64,000 bases of DNA, taken from the NCBI RefSeq assembly GCF_030704535.1, contig NC_081819.1, forward strand, positions 20,680,001 to 20,744,000. The letters are read 5' to 3'. The notes under the pieces are model-generated. The model was given only the letters and a program-made list of their open reading frames with translations. It was not told where the DNA came from and ran no database searches. A program made the translations under genes and the position numbers. The DNA comes from Vitis vinifera (lineage: Eukaryota > Streptophyta > Magnoliopsida > Vitales > Vitaceae). Shown here one piece after another: positions 18,501-30,450 of the stretch. The first letter of the stretch is position 1. Each line of letters begins with the position of its first letter.

Positions 18501-19312
18501 AGGCTTTAGCTGATATGATGGAGAAGGGAACCAAAGCAAAATGGGGTAACTGCATTGGATCTGTGCTTCTCCCCTTTGCTATTGCGTTACGAGATGACCC
18601 GTTAGACTATGTACGCCAAGCTAAGGCTACCATTGACAGAAAGAAGCAGTCTCAAGAAGCTGGATACACATTTCTCATTGTTAAGTTAGTCCTCAAGTTA
18701 TTTGGAATTAAGGTACGTATGAACTTCCATGAAATTTTTTGGAACCAAATACACGAAAAATTGGACACATATACATATGCTTACAATTCCCTCTTGATTG
18801 TTTAATTTCACTATTTCTAGTCTAAATTAATCATTCTACTTTGGAAATCATTTGGTAAAACAGGCGGCAGCATTTCTATTCCATAGAGTTCCAAATCACA
18901 CCACACTGTGCTTCTCAAACATAGTTGGACCTATAGAAGAAATCGGTTTTAATGGTCATCCATTGGCTTTCATTGCTCCAAGTTGCTATGGGCAACCCCA
19001 TGTAAGTATATATATACATTTCATTAAGCCAAAATATGCCTTTTGTTTAATTTCATTTGGCTATGAAAGTATTATGATTTATATCATAGAGATGAGTTTG
19101 GTTAGTCTTAATAAGCATAATAATTGTGTTTGGTGTAGGGATTGATGGTTCACTTTCAAAGTTACACGAATAAAATGACATTTATTCTATCGGTTGATGA
19201 AGCGACCATTCCTGACCCTCACCAGCTATGTGATGATATTGAAGAATCACTCAAGCTCATGAAGGATGCTGTTATAGCAAGAGGGATTGTTAAGGAAAAT
19301 CTCATTAAATAA
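15516..19312 (+). CDS. WSD1-like O-acyltransferase A (7 exons, intact)
   Basis: Member of the bifunctional wax ester synthase/diacylglycerol acyltransferase family, which transfers acyl groups from acyl-CoA to fatty alcohols or diacylglycerol, usually at the ER membrane. Exons: 15516-15791, 16695-17261, 18045-18111, 18196-18305, 18503-18712, 18864-19001, 19139-19312. All introns are GT-AG and the frame is open for 513 aa, the usual family length. The catalytic HHxxxDG motif is HHSLGDG at residues 171-177 (catalytic His, then Asp176). A hydrophobic stretch at about 217-239 could be a membrane segment. The C-terminal DUF1298-type domain carries NIRPSPG (332-338) and FSNIVGP (427-433). The N-terminal 45 residues are acidic and variable between copies. 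ATG at 15516 was chosen because all paralogues start M(E/D)-x-V-x-DL. It is more diverged from B, C and E than they are from each other. Substrate is not deducible. Confidence 0.93.
16058..16428. repeat. MITE-like inverted-repeat element in intron 1 of gene A
   Basis: The start TTAGTTTGGCAACATTTGTA at about 16061 and the end CACTTACCAAACAAATCTTT near 16426 are imperfect inverted repeats (the consensus is near TTTGGTAA-TGTTTTT). The enclosed DNA is about 370 bp and AT-rich. It resembles the elements at about 19965-20320, 20817-21185 and 59893-60238, which have alternating stretches of A/T like AACAATTTTC. No target-site duplication was established. Confidence 0.5.
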
Positions 19313-19964
19313 AGAGTGATTACACACAAAAAAGACCAATAGCCATATTACATTATGCTTGAATTATGTTAATTGTGAAAATGTTGTGTACTCATCTTTG
19401 CTTTCATGTATACTGGTAATGCTGATTGCTACCAAATAGGGACTATAAACCTTTGGTTTGTGTATCTTATAAATTTGTTTCTCAATTGGATAAGTTGGAA
19501 TTTGGATTAAATTCGCTATTGATCATCATCCTAATTAGCTAGATTGATTAGGACGTGCTTGCATTTTGTGGTTGATGATAATTTGTCTCAAGTAGCGATA
19601 GGCTAGACTTTTTATTCATATCAACATTACATGACTTAACTTTCCATCGACCTCGGATTAGGATTGTTTCCTATAATCAACAATAAAGGAGTAAAAAGTT
19701 GAAGAAATATTAAAGAGTTCAAAATACAGTTGATAAAATTACCCAAACTAATTTTGCATATGAATATTATTCCTTTTCTAAAAGAAATCTTTAATGATAA
19801 AAAACTTTCAAAAAATTAAAAGAAAAATAAAATTTTCAAATATTGAAAATCTTTAAAAAAAATATTGTAATGGTGATGGGAATTGAAATATAAGGAAAGT
19901 TGAAATTTCAAATAAAGGATATACATGTAATTGATTGGAAGAAAAGAAAAACTTAAGAGTATGT

Positions 19965-20320
19965 TCGATAATTATTTTTAAGAACAATTTTCTATTTTTT
20001 AGAACAAAAAAATAAGAAAATATGTTTAGTAACTAGAAATTATTTTTTATTTTCAAAAAACATAATTTAGTTGTTTCTTACTATTTTTATTTGTTTTTTT
20101 TAGGATTGTTTTAAAAAATAATTATATAAGCATATAAAATAATTAAAAATAAAGTACTGGATATAAAAATTATTTTTAAAACATATTTAAAAATAGGTTA
20201 AAAACATTTTAAGTTTCCAAATTTTTGTTATAAAACATTAGAGAACAATTTTTAAAAACTATTTTCAAAAATTATTTTTCATAATTGTTTTCGAAAATAA
20301 TTATCAAATAAAACCTAAAA
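19965..20320. repeat. MITE-like element with long imperfect inverted ends
   Basis: The left end TATGTTCGATAATTATTTTT is the imperfect reverse complement of the right end, which reads AAAATAATTATCAAATAAAA near 20315. Similarity continues inward for at least 30 bp. The interior is AT-rich and non-coding. It belongs to the same apparent family as the elements at 16058 and 20817. Confidence 0.55.
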
Positions 20321-20816
20321 TTTTGAGTTAGAAATTTTTTTTTTTACTTGAATAAATACTTTTCCCAAATCATTTACAATTTTTGAACTAAAATATAAGT
20401 CTTTAGATGGACAGGAAGATATATTACAACTAAAGATTTTTTCATTACGTGTGGAGAGTATGTCTAGGTTGAATATTATTCATCAGCTCATGAAATTTTA
20501 ATTTTAAATTAAACTCTCGTCATCATTATGGTTTGGCAAAATATTTGAGGTGGTTTCTACTATCTTAAAGCATCAATAAGATGAAATTTTGAGTGTGTTA
20601 TTTAAGCTTCTTCTGAACTCAGAAAATCGGGGAGAGAAGGGAGGTGGAAAATAAAACAGAGAGAAAAAAAATACAAAAATGAAAAAAAGATTTGAACTTG
20701 ATATATATACCCATATTTTCTATATAGCTTTTTAAATAATCTCCTAAAATACACATGAATTTTTAAATAATTTCTTATATATATATATTTTTTATTATAA
20801 ACTATAGAAAAGATTC

Positions 20817-21185
20817 AAAGTGTTTGATAACTCTATTTTTAGAAAAAAAAAAACAAGAAATGATGTTTGACAACCAAAAAATAGGAACAATGGTATTTTC
20901 TAAAAATATCTTTTAGTTATTTTTATTTATGTTTTAAATTTTATTTTAAAAAATATGGTATTTTTAGAGAAAATATTTTTAATTGTTTTTATTTTTTATT
21001 TTAAAAATAATCATATAAATATAAAAAATGATTAAAAATAAAAGATAACATATAAAAATTATTTTTAAAAATATATTAATATTTTAGGGTCTCAAATAAA
21101 TTTTTGTTTTATAAAATATCATAAACTGTTATGAACAAACTGTTCTCAAAATTGTTTTTAAAAACACATTTCCGAACATAACCCA
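20817..21185. repeat. MITE-like element, same family as 19965-20320
   Basis: It begins AAAGTGTTTGATAACTCTAT and ends with TTAAAAACACATTTCCGAACA, which are imperfect inverted repeats. The interior carries the same AAAAATTATTTTTAAAA-type blocks as its neighbour. Non-coding. Confidence 0.45.
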
Positions 21186-22228
21186 TGAGCCAAAATTTTC
21201 CTTTCGTAATTCAAACGTAATCGGAGCGTAATCATTTTCTTTCGTTCCTCACCAGGTGCAACGTTTCTGAAAGAGTATTGATATTGATATACGAGAAGCA
21301 TGGTGTGAAGGCATACAGCTGGGCGGCAGACGATTAATTAAATGGAGGTCTAGATGGTCTCAATATTCAACCAACTGAGAATGAATGAATGATTAATTGA
21401 ATTTGAATTCATATTTGGTACATAAACAGTCTGCACGGCTGCCAGCCTGCCACATGCTCTGTGTGGCTACCTTCCACTCCATGTGTGTGTCTGCCGAACT
21501 TCATTAATTGGATTATCAAATCAATCTTTTTATATGAAAATAGACTATTATTATACTCGATGCACAGGCCAATAACATTTTGACGGGTGGCAATCAAAAG
21601 TTATTTCTAGATGACGAGGCCTCCATGGAAGAAGCCGTAACCTCAAAGGGCGAAAACAGTGATTAGCAATGGTTTTAATGACTTGAAAGGGCTACCTACC
21701 TACATAATTAACAAATGGCTTCTTTTGTTTTTTGGGAGGAATGATTTGATTTTCTTAATATTATCATTAAGCCTTTTAGGGATTATAAGGATTGGTCAGG
21801 ATGATGATTAATAAAAAATTATGGCAAATTTTGAATCTAAGCATACCAGTTATTTATTTTATTTTGTTTATATCATAGGTAATCTCACGAACCTCGGTAT
21901 ATTCCTTAAACCAAGTGTACGTCTTGTTTGTCTTTTTCTGATTCTACTATTTTGTTTGTCAAATTAGAAGAACCTTCATACATAAAAACCTACATCATTT
22001 ACGCATGGCTGATAGTAAAAAAGATATATGATGTACTCATGTACCAAGCTATTTGTAAAAGCTAACTTGAACAACTTTCCCAAAGATCCCGGATGAGAGA
22101 ACCTTCGATCGGGAGGATAAATGATTCCAAGCAGCATTCATGTACGATTTATATTTGATCCCATTGATGATACCTATCATTCTTCATCGGCTGTCTTTGT
22201 TACTCTTCTCCATTACTTTGAAAAAATA

Positions 22229-22674
22229 GAGTTGCTTACTCAAGTACAAGATGTCTATTAGACAAATAAATGACCCACCTGCAAAAGTGAAGCTCTATCA
22301 AATGAACTATATCACCTTGAGCCAAATGAAGCATGCATGAATGAATCAGATGATTAATATACAACACATAAATATCACTTGTAGAAGCCTTGGTGAAATT
22401 AGTTGAAATAATACCAGCCACCCTCCAATTAATTTATATAGCCTCTCACACATTCTTAAGGTCAAATATTTCAACATCTGAACTACATCAGACCATTAAA
22501 AATCCTATCAAAATTGATGTAAATCATGTCACTGGTGTCCCACATGAAAGACGTGTCCTAGCACTCCAATGACCACCAATAACCTCCCTATCAATTCATT
22601 TAAGTATGTTGTGGACTACAATACTTGACATTCCAATATAATTTCAGTCTCATCTACATGCTGAGCTGAGTATC
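22229..22674 (+). promoter_or_regulatory. Upstream block of gene B conserved in C and E
   Basis: This block directly upstream of gene B is clearly alignable with 61049-61497 (gene E), and its last 220 bp with 40232-40455 (pseudogene C). Shared landmarks include AGACAAATAAATG, AAAAGTGAAGCTCTATCA, TATATCACCTTGAGCCAAAT, GAAAGACGTGTCCTAGC, and AATTTCAGTCTCATC about 30 bp before the ATG. It therefore probably contains promoter and 5' leader. No specific binding site is claimed. Confidence 0.6.
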
Positions 22675-25600
22675 ATGGAGCCTGTAGGTGATCTGGATTC
22701 AAGACAGCAGGCTCTCAAGCCTATTCAAACAAAGAGATCAGCAGGAAGAGAAGTAGAAGGAGATGGCGAAAAACCCGAGGATATCGAAGAAGAAGAAGAA
22801 CCTCTGAGTCCAGCTGCTCGAATATTTCATGAACCTTGCTTCAATGTCTATGTCATAGCAATTGTTGGGTGCAAAACCAGAATCAATGTTGATGTTATTA
22901 AAGCCAATTTGGGGCACACTTTCCTTAAGCACCCTCGTTTCTCTAGCTTGCAGGTATGAAAAATAGATATAGGATGACTAAATTAATGTTGGTGATGTAG
23001 CCATAATTATCAAACAGGTTAAACTTTTTGGTAAATTAATATCTTAGCATGATACTAATCTAAGCTTGTTTTACACAAGGCCTTAATTAGAATTATCCTA
23101 ATTACCACACCATAATTTGGTTTATTGGTTCGTTTTTTGATACTATTATCTTGCTTAGGTGAAGGATATGAAAAAAGATGGGGCGATGAAATGGGTTCGA
23201 ACAAAGGTGGACTTGGACAAGCACGTTATAGTACCAAGAATCCACAACACCATTGATTCACCGGACAAGACGGTGGAAGACTATATTTCAAATCTCAGCA
23301 AAACCTCCATAGACTTCTCTAAGCCTCTCTGGGAGCTCCATATTCTCAACCTCAAGACCTCGGATGCCGAGTCCATCGCCGTTTTTCGAAGCCACCACTC
23401 CCTCGGCGACGGCATGTCCCTCATGTCTCTTGTCCTCGCTTGTACTCGTCAAATCTCCAACCCGGAGGCTCTCCCAACTTTGCCGGTGAAGAAGAGTTCG
23501 AATCCTGATCCGGTAAACTCCGGTGGGATTTGGTGGACAATTCAGTTGTTTTGGAATACCATTGTGGATGTTTTGATGTTTGTGGCCACCGCGCTCTTCT
23601 TGAAGGACACAGTGACGCCGCTCAGCGGTGTCCAGAAAAAAGGAGATGGGCTTGGGTCGAGAAGGTTTGTTTATCGGACCGTTAGTCTTGATGATATTAA
23701 ACTGATCAAGAATGGGATGAAAACAGTAAGTTTATTTTGGAAAGTGGCATGACCCAATTTTAAAAATACTAAAAACATTATTTAGATAATATCAAATTAC
23801 ATTTTTTTAATAATTCATGGTGTTTTTGGGCATTGCAGACTATTAACGATGTTGTAATGGGAGTGTCACTGGCTGGTCTTTCTCGATATCTCAATAGAAG
23901 ATATGGTAAGCTTCCATTAATTCTCTCTTCAATTTCTCTGCCTACCATGCCATTAAACTTTATGAGTAGAAACTCTCTTAACATGCTTTCCATTAATTGC
24001 AGGTGAGGCCAAGGAAGACAAAGGAGCCACCGAAGAGAAAAATAATCTTCCTAAGAATATTCGCCTTAGGGCAACTCTTCTCATGAATATAAGACCATCA
24101 CCAGGGATTCATGTGAGTGATTTTTCTTATGCATTAATTGGTTAAAAAGAATGAAATAGTCTTCATATTTGTGAATTTATTAAATTATTTTTGACATAAA
24201 TGTTATTAACTATTTTAAGTATTTACGATATATTTTAAAAGAAAATTATTTTTATAAGAAAATAATAAGGACATTTTTGTCAAAATGAGACAAAAAAAAG
24301 ATGAAAAGTTAAATTTCAAAAATTGGGTTTTCAATGAGTTTTTTAATCAACTAATCATTTTTTTATATTGAATTTGAAAGAAAAATTTGGTTGTTGTGTG
24401 GACAAATTAAAATTTTCAAAGAAAAAAAAAAAAAGAAAAAAAAAAGTAGAAGCAGAAGAACAAACAATGGCCTTTAGATGCATTTATTATTTTTAATTTT
24501 TAAAAATAGAAAGTTAGATATAAAATATAGGTAAAAAAAATATGTGTATATCTTGTACACTTGAAAATAATTTTTTTAATTTTAAGAAATTTTCAATTCA
24601 TCAAATTTTTAAAATTTTGATATTTTTTAATACAAGGTAAATATAGGTATACTTTTTGTTCTACCTTTTTAAATCCTAATACATTACTTTGAAGGGCTAG
24701 AAACATTTTTTAAATGTTTGAAAAAGTTTTTTTAATACAAAAATTAGACATTTAACAAAGTTACTAGAATTATTTCTAAAAAATTTAAGAATTGCTTGAA
24801 GTGGTTTTTGGAGTAACACTTTAGACATTTTTTTTTTCCAAAATTACATTTTTATTATGTATCTTAGTATAGAAAATACTTTCAAAACACATTTTCTTTT
24901 TAAATTAAAATATTAATTAATTTTCTATAAAAATATCTTCTACAGAAGTGTTATGTCAATGATAAAAATAACCTAAAAATATTTTAACAAGAAACATTGT
25001 TAAATGGATCCTTCATGTGCTAGCTACAAAACAAATTGATTAATTATTCATAATGAAATTTGATGGTAACTAGGCTTTAGCTGACATGATGGAGAAGGGG
25101 TCGAAAGCAAAGTGGGGAAATTGGATTGGATCTGTGCTTCTCCCTTTTGTTATTGTCTTACGCGATGATCCTTTAGACTATGTTCGTCAAGCTAAAGCCA
25201 TAATCGATCGAAAGAAGCATTCTCGTGAAGCTATATTCACTTTTTTCATTATTAAGATGGTTCTCAAATTATTTGGCATTAAGGTATGAATTTCCTTTTC
25301 TTTAATATTGAGATAGATCACATAGAAAATTATTCATTTTCAAACCCATCTTCTTTGAAAAGCAACCAAACAATAATAAAAAAAAAACAATAAAATTATG
25401 TAACAATTGTTTTTGTTTCCTTTATACTTCATTTTCTTTGATGCTTATGATCTTACCTTGGAGATCATTTTTTTGCATGACAAGTAGGCTGCAGCATTTT
25501 TATACCATAGAGTTCCGAATCACACAACAATGTGCTTCTCAAATATAGTTGGACCTGTTGAAGAAGTTGGGTTTTCTGGTCATCCATTGGTTTTCCTTGC

Positions 25601-25934
25601 TCCTAGTGTTTATGGCCAACCCCATGTAAGTACATATATATTCCTAACAAACCAAAGAAGCTCCTTTGATTTGTTGGCTAAAGATCAAGAACAATAGCAT
25701 TGATTATACTCGAACTAATTTTTAATTCGATATGCATAATGATCATGGGTCTTGCTGCAGGGATTGATGATTCATTTCCAAAGTTACATCAATAAAATGA
25801 CACTTGTTCTTTCGGTTAAAGAAGAAATTGTTCCCGATCCTCACCAGCTATGCAATGATCTTGAAGAGTCACTCAAACTCATCAAGGATGCTGTCATAGC
25901 AAAAGGGCTTGCCAAAGAAAATTCCACAAAATGA
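22675..25934 (+). CDS. WSD1-like O-acyltransferase B (7 exons, intact)
   Basis: Second intact member of the tandem acyltransferase cluster. Exons: 22675-22953, 23159-23725, 23839-23905, 24003-24112, 25074-25283, 25488-25625, 25761-25934. All splice sites are GT-AG and the frame is open for 514 aa. The HHSLGDG active-site motif is at 172-178, preceded by Ser where A and E have Ile. The hydrophobic segment follows near 218-240, NIRPSPG is at 333-339 and FSNIVGP at 428-434. Exon lengths 2 to 7 are identical to gene A (567, 67, 110, 210, 138, 174 bp). Intron 4 is enlarged to 961 bp of AT-rich DNA, compared with 115 bp in pseudogene C. The ATG lies in the same context as in C and E. It is likely a functional enzyme of the wax ester/triacylglycerol synthase family, with unknown substrate. 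Confidence 0.93.
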
Positions 25935-27359
25935 GCATGATTATATATGAATATATACAAATAAACACACAACACAATTAAAGTTGTGTTACATATTTAT
26001 GAACTATGAAGATTTGTACTTATATGGTATTGTAGTTTTGTGATTGTATGTGTTCTATAGATCTAAAGGAGATCAATTTGAAATAAAGGGTAAATGTGAG
26101 TTGTAGTGAAATGGGTTTTTTTTTTTTAAATATATTTATTTTTTAATAAATTTTGAACTCTCTAATTTTACATATTGTCAAATGCATGTATTGAGAGGCT
26201 TGGAAATTTTTATATAATAGTAAGACATGTGGGCCAATCTTGGGCTTGAGCCTAATTGGTTCTTAAATTGGGTTAATTCAAATGCTATGAAAACAATATT
26301 ATAACAAATATATAGTTGAATGTATTTAAGGATGTAAAAAATATGATGGTACACATGTGACTATTTTTTGTTTTAAAATATTTACAAGTTTATACTCTTT
26401 TTTTTTGTTTAATATTAAAAATGTTAATTACAAAAATTATCATATGGTTTGATAAAATTTAAAACATAATTAAAATTTATTTATTTATTAAATTTCATTA
26501 AATCCATTTTTTTCTTCACTTTATTTATTTATTTATTTTTTACTTCTACTTTTACTCTTTATTACAATAAAACCTCTATAAAATAATATTCTTAAGATTA
26601 AGAGAAATTATTATCTTAGTGAAATTAAATTATAATTTTTTTTAAAAAAAAAAATCCTAAAATGAGAGAAGTATGTGTTGATATATATATATATATATAT
26701 ACTTCATTGATTATTCATTTATATTTGCTTAGTGTCTAAGGATTTCTAAAAATATTATTGTCTTCTACATGTAGTGAGGTTCTTAATTAAATACACTATC
26801 CTGTGTTGAGATTTAAAAATTTTATTATTTAAGGAAAATTATTAATTTATTAAATATTCTTTTATTGAGGCTTTACCATGTCTTTCCCTCATATTTTTTG
26901 GCCAACCAAACTTATCATAAATACTTCATCATGTTCCTTTCCAATCTTTGGCTCTCGTAACAAGTCCCAAATGGACCCCAAGATGAAGGTCATTTTTCTC
27001 AAGTCTTAAAGATGGACACAAGGACAGACAAAAATATGTGGACGCTAACGTGAAGAAACCTGATAAAGATCAAGAAACTAACAACATCAACAGCTCCGCA
27101 ACAAACTGATGTATTGATGAGTTAGAGAGTTACACCTGCAAGCAGTTCGAATAGTGGTTAAACCAAACTTGTATTCTTTCATAATTGTTCTCTTTTAAAA
27201 CCCACTAGTCGTAGCTTCACCACCACTTGCTATGATACGTATCCCAATAATGGAGGGGGCAAGTCTCTTCTTACACTGTTCATTTGTTGACACTAAAAAA
27301 ATATTGCATAAGATGGTGATGGTGGGACTAAAGGCCATCTTACTTTATCAAAAATTTAA
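25935..27359. other. 3' flank of gene B and spacer
   Basis: The first part (to about 26460) is alignable with the flank downstream of pseudogene D: TTCTATAGATCTAAAG and GATCAATTT near 26050 match 52141 onward. GAACTCTCTAAT and GAGAGGCTTGG near 26155-26205 match 52863-52920. GTATTTAAGGAT near 26322 matches 54170. A TA microsatellite is at 26681-26701. No gene is visible from there to the retrotransposon at 27365. Confidence 0.6.
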
Positions 27360-28386
27360 TTTATTGTAGACCCCTGTTGGGGTGAGGACCGGGGAGAGTG
27401 GATGTTTCTTTTTTTCATTTTTCATTGCATTCTTTTTGAAGTGTGGGGGACCCCCTCTCTAGGCATGGATCCCGGCTGCATGGGACGTGTAGCAGCAGGA
27501 GGGGATGGCTGGCCATGCTTGCTGATGGGTGAACAGCAGGGCAAGTAGTGGCTTGCCAAGGAAGGAAGGAAAAGGGAGATTTAGGAAAGAAGAGAGAAGA
27601 AAAAGAGAAAAAAGGAAGGGGGAGAAGAAGACGTTTGAGCAAGGTGGAGGAGAATCCAGGAAGAAAGGAGGGACGAGCGGAGAGAAAAGAGGAAGATTGA
27701 TCTTTCTGCTAGGACTTCCAGGTAAGATTACTATGATCTTATCATATTCTCTTATTCGTTTGTTGCAAATGGTCAGATTCATGTTTGGGCTCAGTTTGGT
27801 GAGTGATGGTCATATATTATTTTCCGTTTGTTTTACTGGTTTTCAATCTGTTGATAACTCATGAAGCGAGGTTACAGCTATTAAATCCTCAGACCCCTCA
27901 TCCTTGCTCTGTTCCTTAGCAATTTCTTTCTTCATACCTCTCATGCTACCAACTTCCTGCTCATGCACACAAGAACTGCACATCCACTACTAACCTTCAT
28001 TTTCCCCCCTCATTTTCCTCCCGTTTTCTCACTCCTCAAAACACCAGAAGAAGACGTCTACCAAGACGGCAATCGGAGATGCTCAAAACTCCAACTCCAC
28101 TTCGAGCCTAACGCCAAAGCTCCAAAATCCTAGCATGGAGAGCCCCGGATGCAGTTCTGGGAGCATAAGGCTCTCTTACGGCGCTCCAGCGAGTCCCATG
28201 CACCTCGCATTCTACGTGACGGCGTCGCCATCAACTCTCCCCTCATCGTCGCCGTCCCTTGAAGCCAATCTACACAGCTCACCCGCTACAGGAACTCGGT
28301 GGCAGCGGCATTGTCGGCAACGTACGTGGCGAACTCTCCCCCAGACGGCCAGGTTCGACCGAGGAAGCTCCTCATGCGCCTATAAA

Positions 28387-28463
28387 GGCCGCAGCTGCTG
28401 GCTCCACTCTCGGACACGGACACCAGGCCGCAGCTGCTGGCTCCACTTCCAGACGCCGACACC
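28387..28463 (+). repeat. 39-bp tandem duplication in GC-rich part of the LTR
   Basis: GGCCGCAGCTGCTGGCTCCA starts at 28387 and again at 28426, a spacing of exactly 39 bp. The rest of the unit (CTCGGACACGGACACCA versus CCAGACGCCGACACC) is similar. Confidence 0.75.
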
Positions 28464-29241
28464 GAAACATGACAACGAACACGGCATATGTGGCGGCAAT
28501 CGAGGCGGCGCGGAGGATTGGCAGCTTGGACCAACTTCGAGGACCTCCGGCGATGCCTCTCTCACCTCCATTTCCTCCTTCATCATCATCTGAGTTGAAA
28601 GAAGAACATGTGATGGAAGGCCCAGAGAGAGATGAGAATTGATTTGGGCTTTGGTGGGCTGGACCCAGATGAAAGGTCCAAGTTTGTCATGAAGGTAGTG
28701 GGTGCCTTGGGCTTGCCCATGATGTCATTGGACTTGGGCTTGAGTTGGGGCACTAGGCCCAAGCTGTGATGGTGATGGAGCCTTGGGCTTGCCCATGGTG
28801 GCGGGTATGGGCTTAAGTTGGAGCCCAGGTCCAAAGTTGCTAATGAAGGGCCCCATTTCTCCTTAAGCCAATCACTCTCATGGCCCATGTCCATTTCAAG
28901 CTAGCCCATTAGGCTGCCCAAATTCTAAATAATTCTTTTAAAAACCTCTAACATCCATAATTAATTAATTCAATCATTCCCTTTTATTTGTTATCTTATT
29001 TTATTTCTACCAATTTAGTTAGCTCAACTTAAACACAACTAAAAGATAATTTATTAGGATAGAATATCGTTTTTAAAACTTAAAATAATTTATATTTTAT
29101 CTTCATTGCTTTAGTTATGTCTAATCACCATATATGAAAATTTGCATATAATTAATTTATGTTAATCTCAATGAATTTTCTACATTCTAAATTTTAAGTC
29201 CCATCTTCAAAACTTATGTCATTTAAAACCATTCTTAAAAA

Positions 29242-30450
29242 ATTCGACTTCCTAAATTAATTTTCAATTTCGAATATTTGACTCTTTAGATATTATTCTT
29301 GTTATTATCATTATTAGTCCGTATTTATGTATTTAATTCTTTTAAAAATTCCAATAATTAAAATTCAATTCTCCGAAAATTCGACTTCTTAAATTAATTT
29401 TCAATTTCAAATATCCGACTATTTACTTTCATTCGTTTAGATATTATTCTTGGTATTATTATTATTAGTCCATATTTATGTATTTACTTCTTTTAAAAAT
29501 TCCAATCACTAAAATTCAATTCTTAAAAAATTCGACTTCCTAAATTAATTTTCGGTTTCAAATATCTGACTATTTACTTTCATCCATTTAGATATTATTC
29601 TTGATATTATTATTATTAGTCCGTGTTTATGTATTTAATTCTTTTAAAAATTCCAATCACTATAATTCAATTCTTCAAAAATTCGACTTCCTAAATTAAT
29701 TTTTGGTTTCAAATATCCGACTATTTACTTTCATCCGTTTAGATATTATTCTTGTTATTATTATTATTAGTCCATATTTATGTATTTAATTCTTCTAAAA
29801 ATTCCGATCATTAAAATTCAATTCTTCAAAAACCTGACTTCTTAAATTAATTTTCAATCTCAAAATTTCCACTACTCAATTTCACTCATTTAAATATCAT
29901 GTTTGTTAATCATTATTATTATTTCATATGTATTTATTTATCCTCTTCTAAGAATCGCATTCATTAAAGTCCAATTCCTTCAAAAATCCCATGTCTTAAT
30001 TTAATACTCGATCCTAAAAAGTCCACTATTCGTCTAAATGTTATTTTCATCAATTAGAATTATAATCTCATACTTATCTAGTTATTTAAGGTCTAAAATC
30101 CTTTAAAAATCCTCTGCCTTAATTTAATTTTTCAATGACTCGTTCAAATCTTATTTTCATCAATTAGAATTATAATCCCATACCCATCTAGTTATTTAAA
30201 GTCCGATCCTTCAAAAATCTAATGTCTTAATTTAATTTTTCAATAATTCGTTTAAATCTTATTTTCATCAAATAGAATCATTATTCCTTATTTATCTAGT
30301 TATTTAAAGTCTGATCCTTCAAAAATCTAATGTCTTAATTTAATTTTTCAATAATTTGTTTAAATCTTATTTTCGTTAATCAGAATTCTTATCTCATCTA
30401 TTTATTTATTTAGGGTCCAATTCTTCAAAAATTCAACGTTCTAATTTAAT
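29242..30450 (+). repeat. Tandem array inside the LTR (about 151-bp, then about 117-bp units)
   Basis: ATTCGACTTC anchors recur at 29242, 29379, 29530, 29681 and, as ACCTGACTTC, at 29832, giving a period of 151 bp for the later units. Each unit also holds TTAGATATTATTCTTG, ATTATTAGTCC and TATGTATTTA. The array then continues as shorter, diverged units with TTAATTTAATTTTTCAAT and TTTAAATCTTATTTTC near 30117, 30230 and 30346, about 117 bp apart. The repeat sits wholly within the gypsy LTR. Confidence 0.85.

Larger units (their letters stand above)
19313..22228. other. Spacer between acyltransferases A and B
   Basis: AT-rich DNA with no gene. It contains two MITE-like elements (listed separately). 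From about 21680 it is alignable with the DNA upstream of gene E (about 60820 onward, for example GACTTGAA-GGG-CTACCTACCTACAT). Around 21950 it also aligns with DNA upstream of pseudogene C at about 38525. Confidence 0.55.

Noticed and set aside
27459..27782. Overlapping plus and minus frames in a purine-rich tract
   Set aside because: Low-complexity sequence inside the gypsy LTR, without any recognisable protein.
28135..28642. Open frames of 127-152 codons in a GC-rich segment
   Set aside because: They lie within the gypsy LTR, overlap each other in several frames and show no domain; likely chance frames in GC-rich DNA.
29242..30450. Regular repeats resembling a CRISPR array
   Set aside because: Units are 117-151 bp, imperfect, have no unique spacers and lie in a plant retrotransposon LTR.
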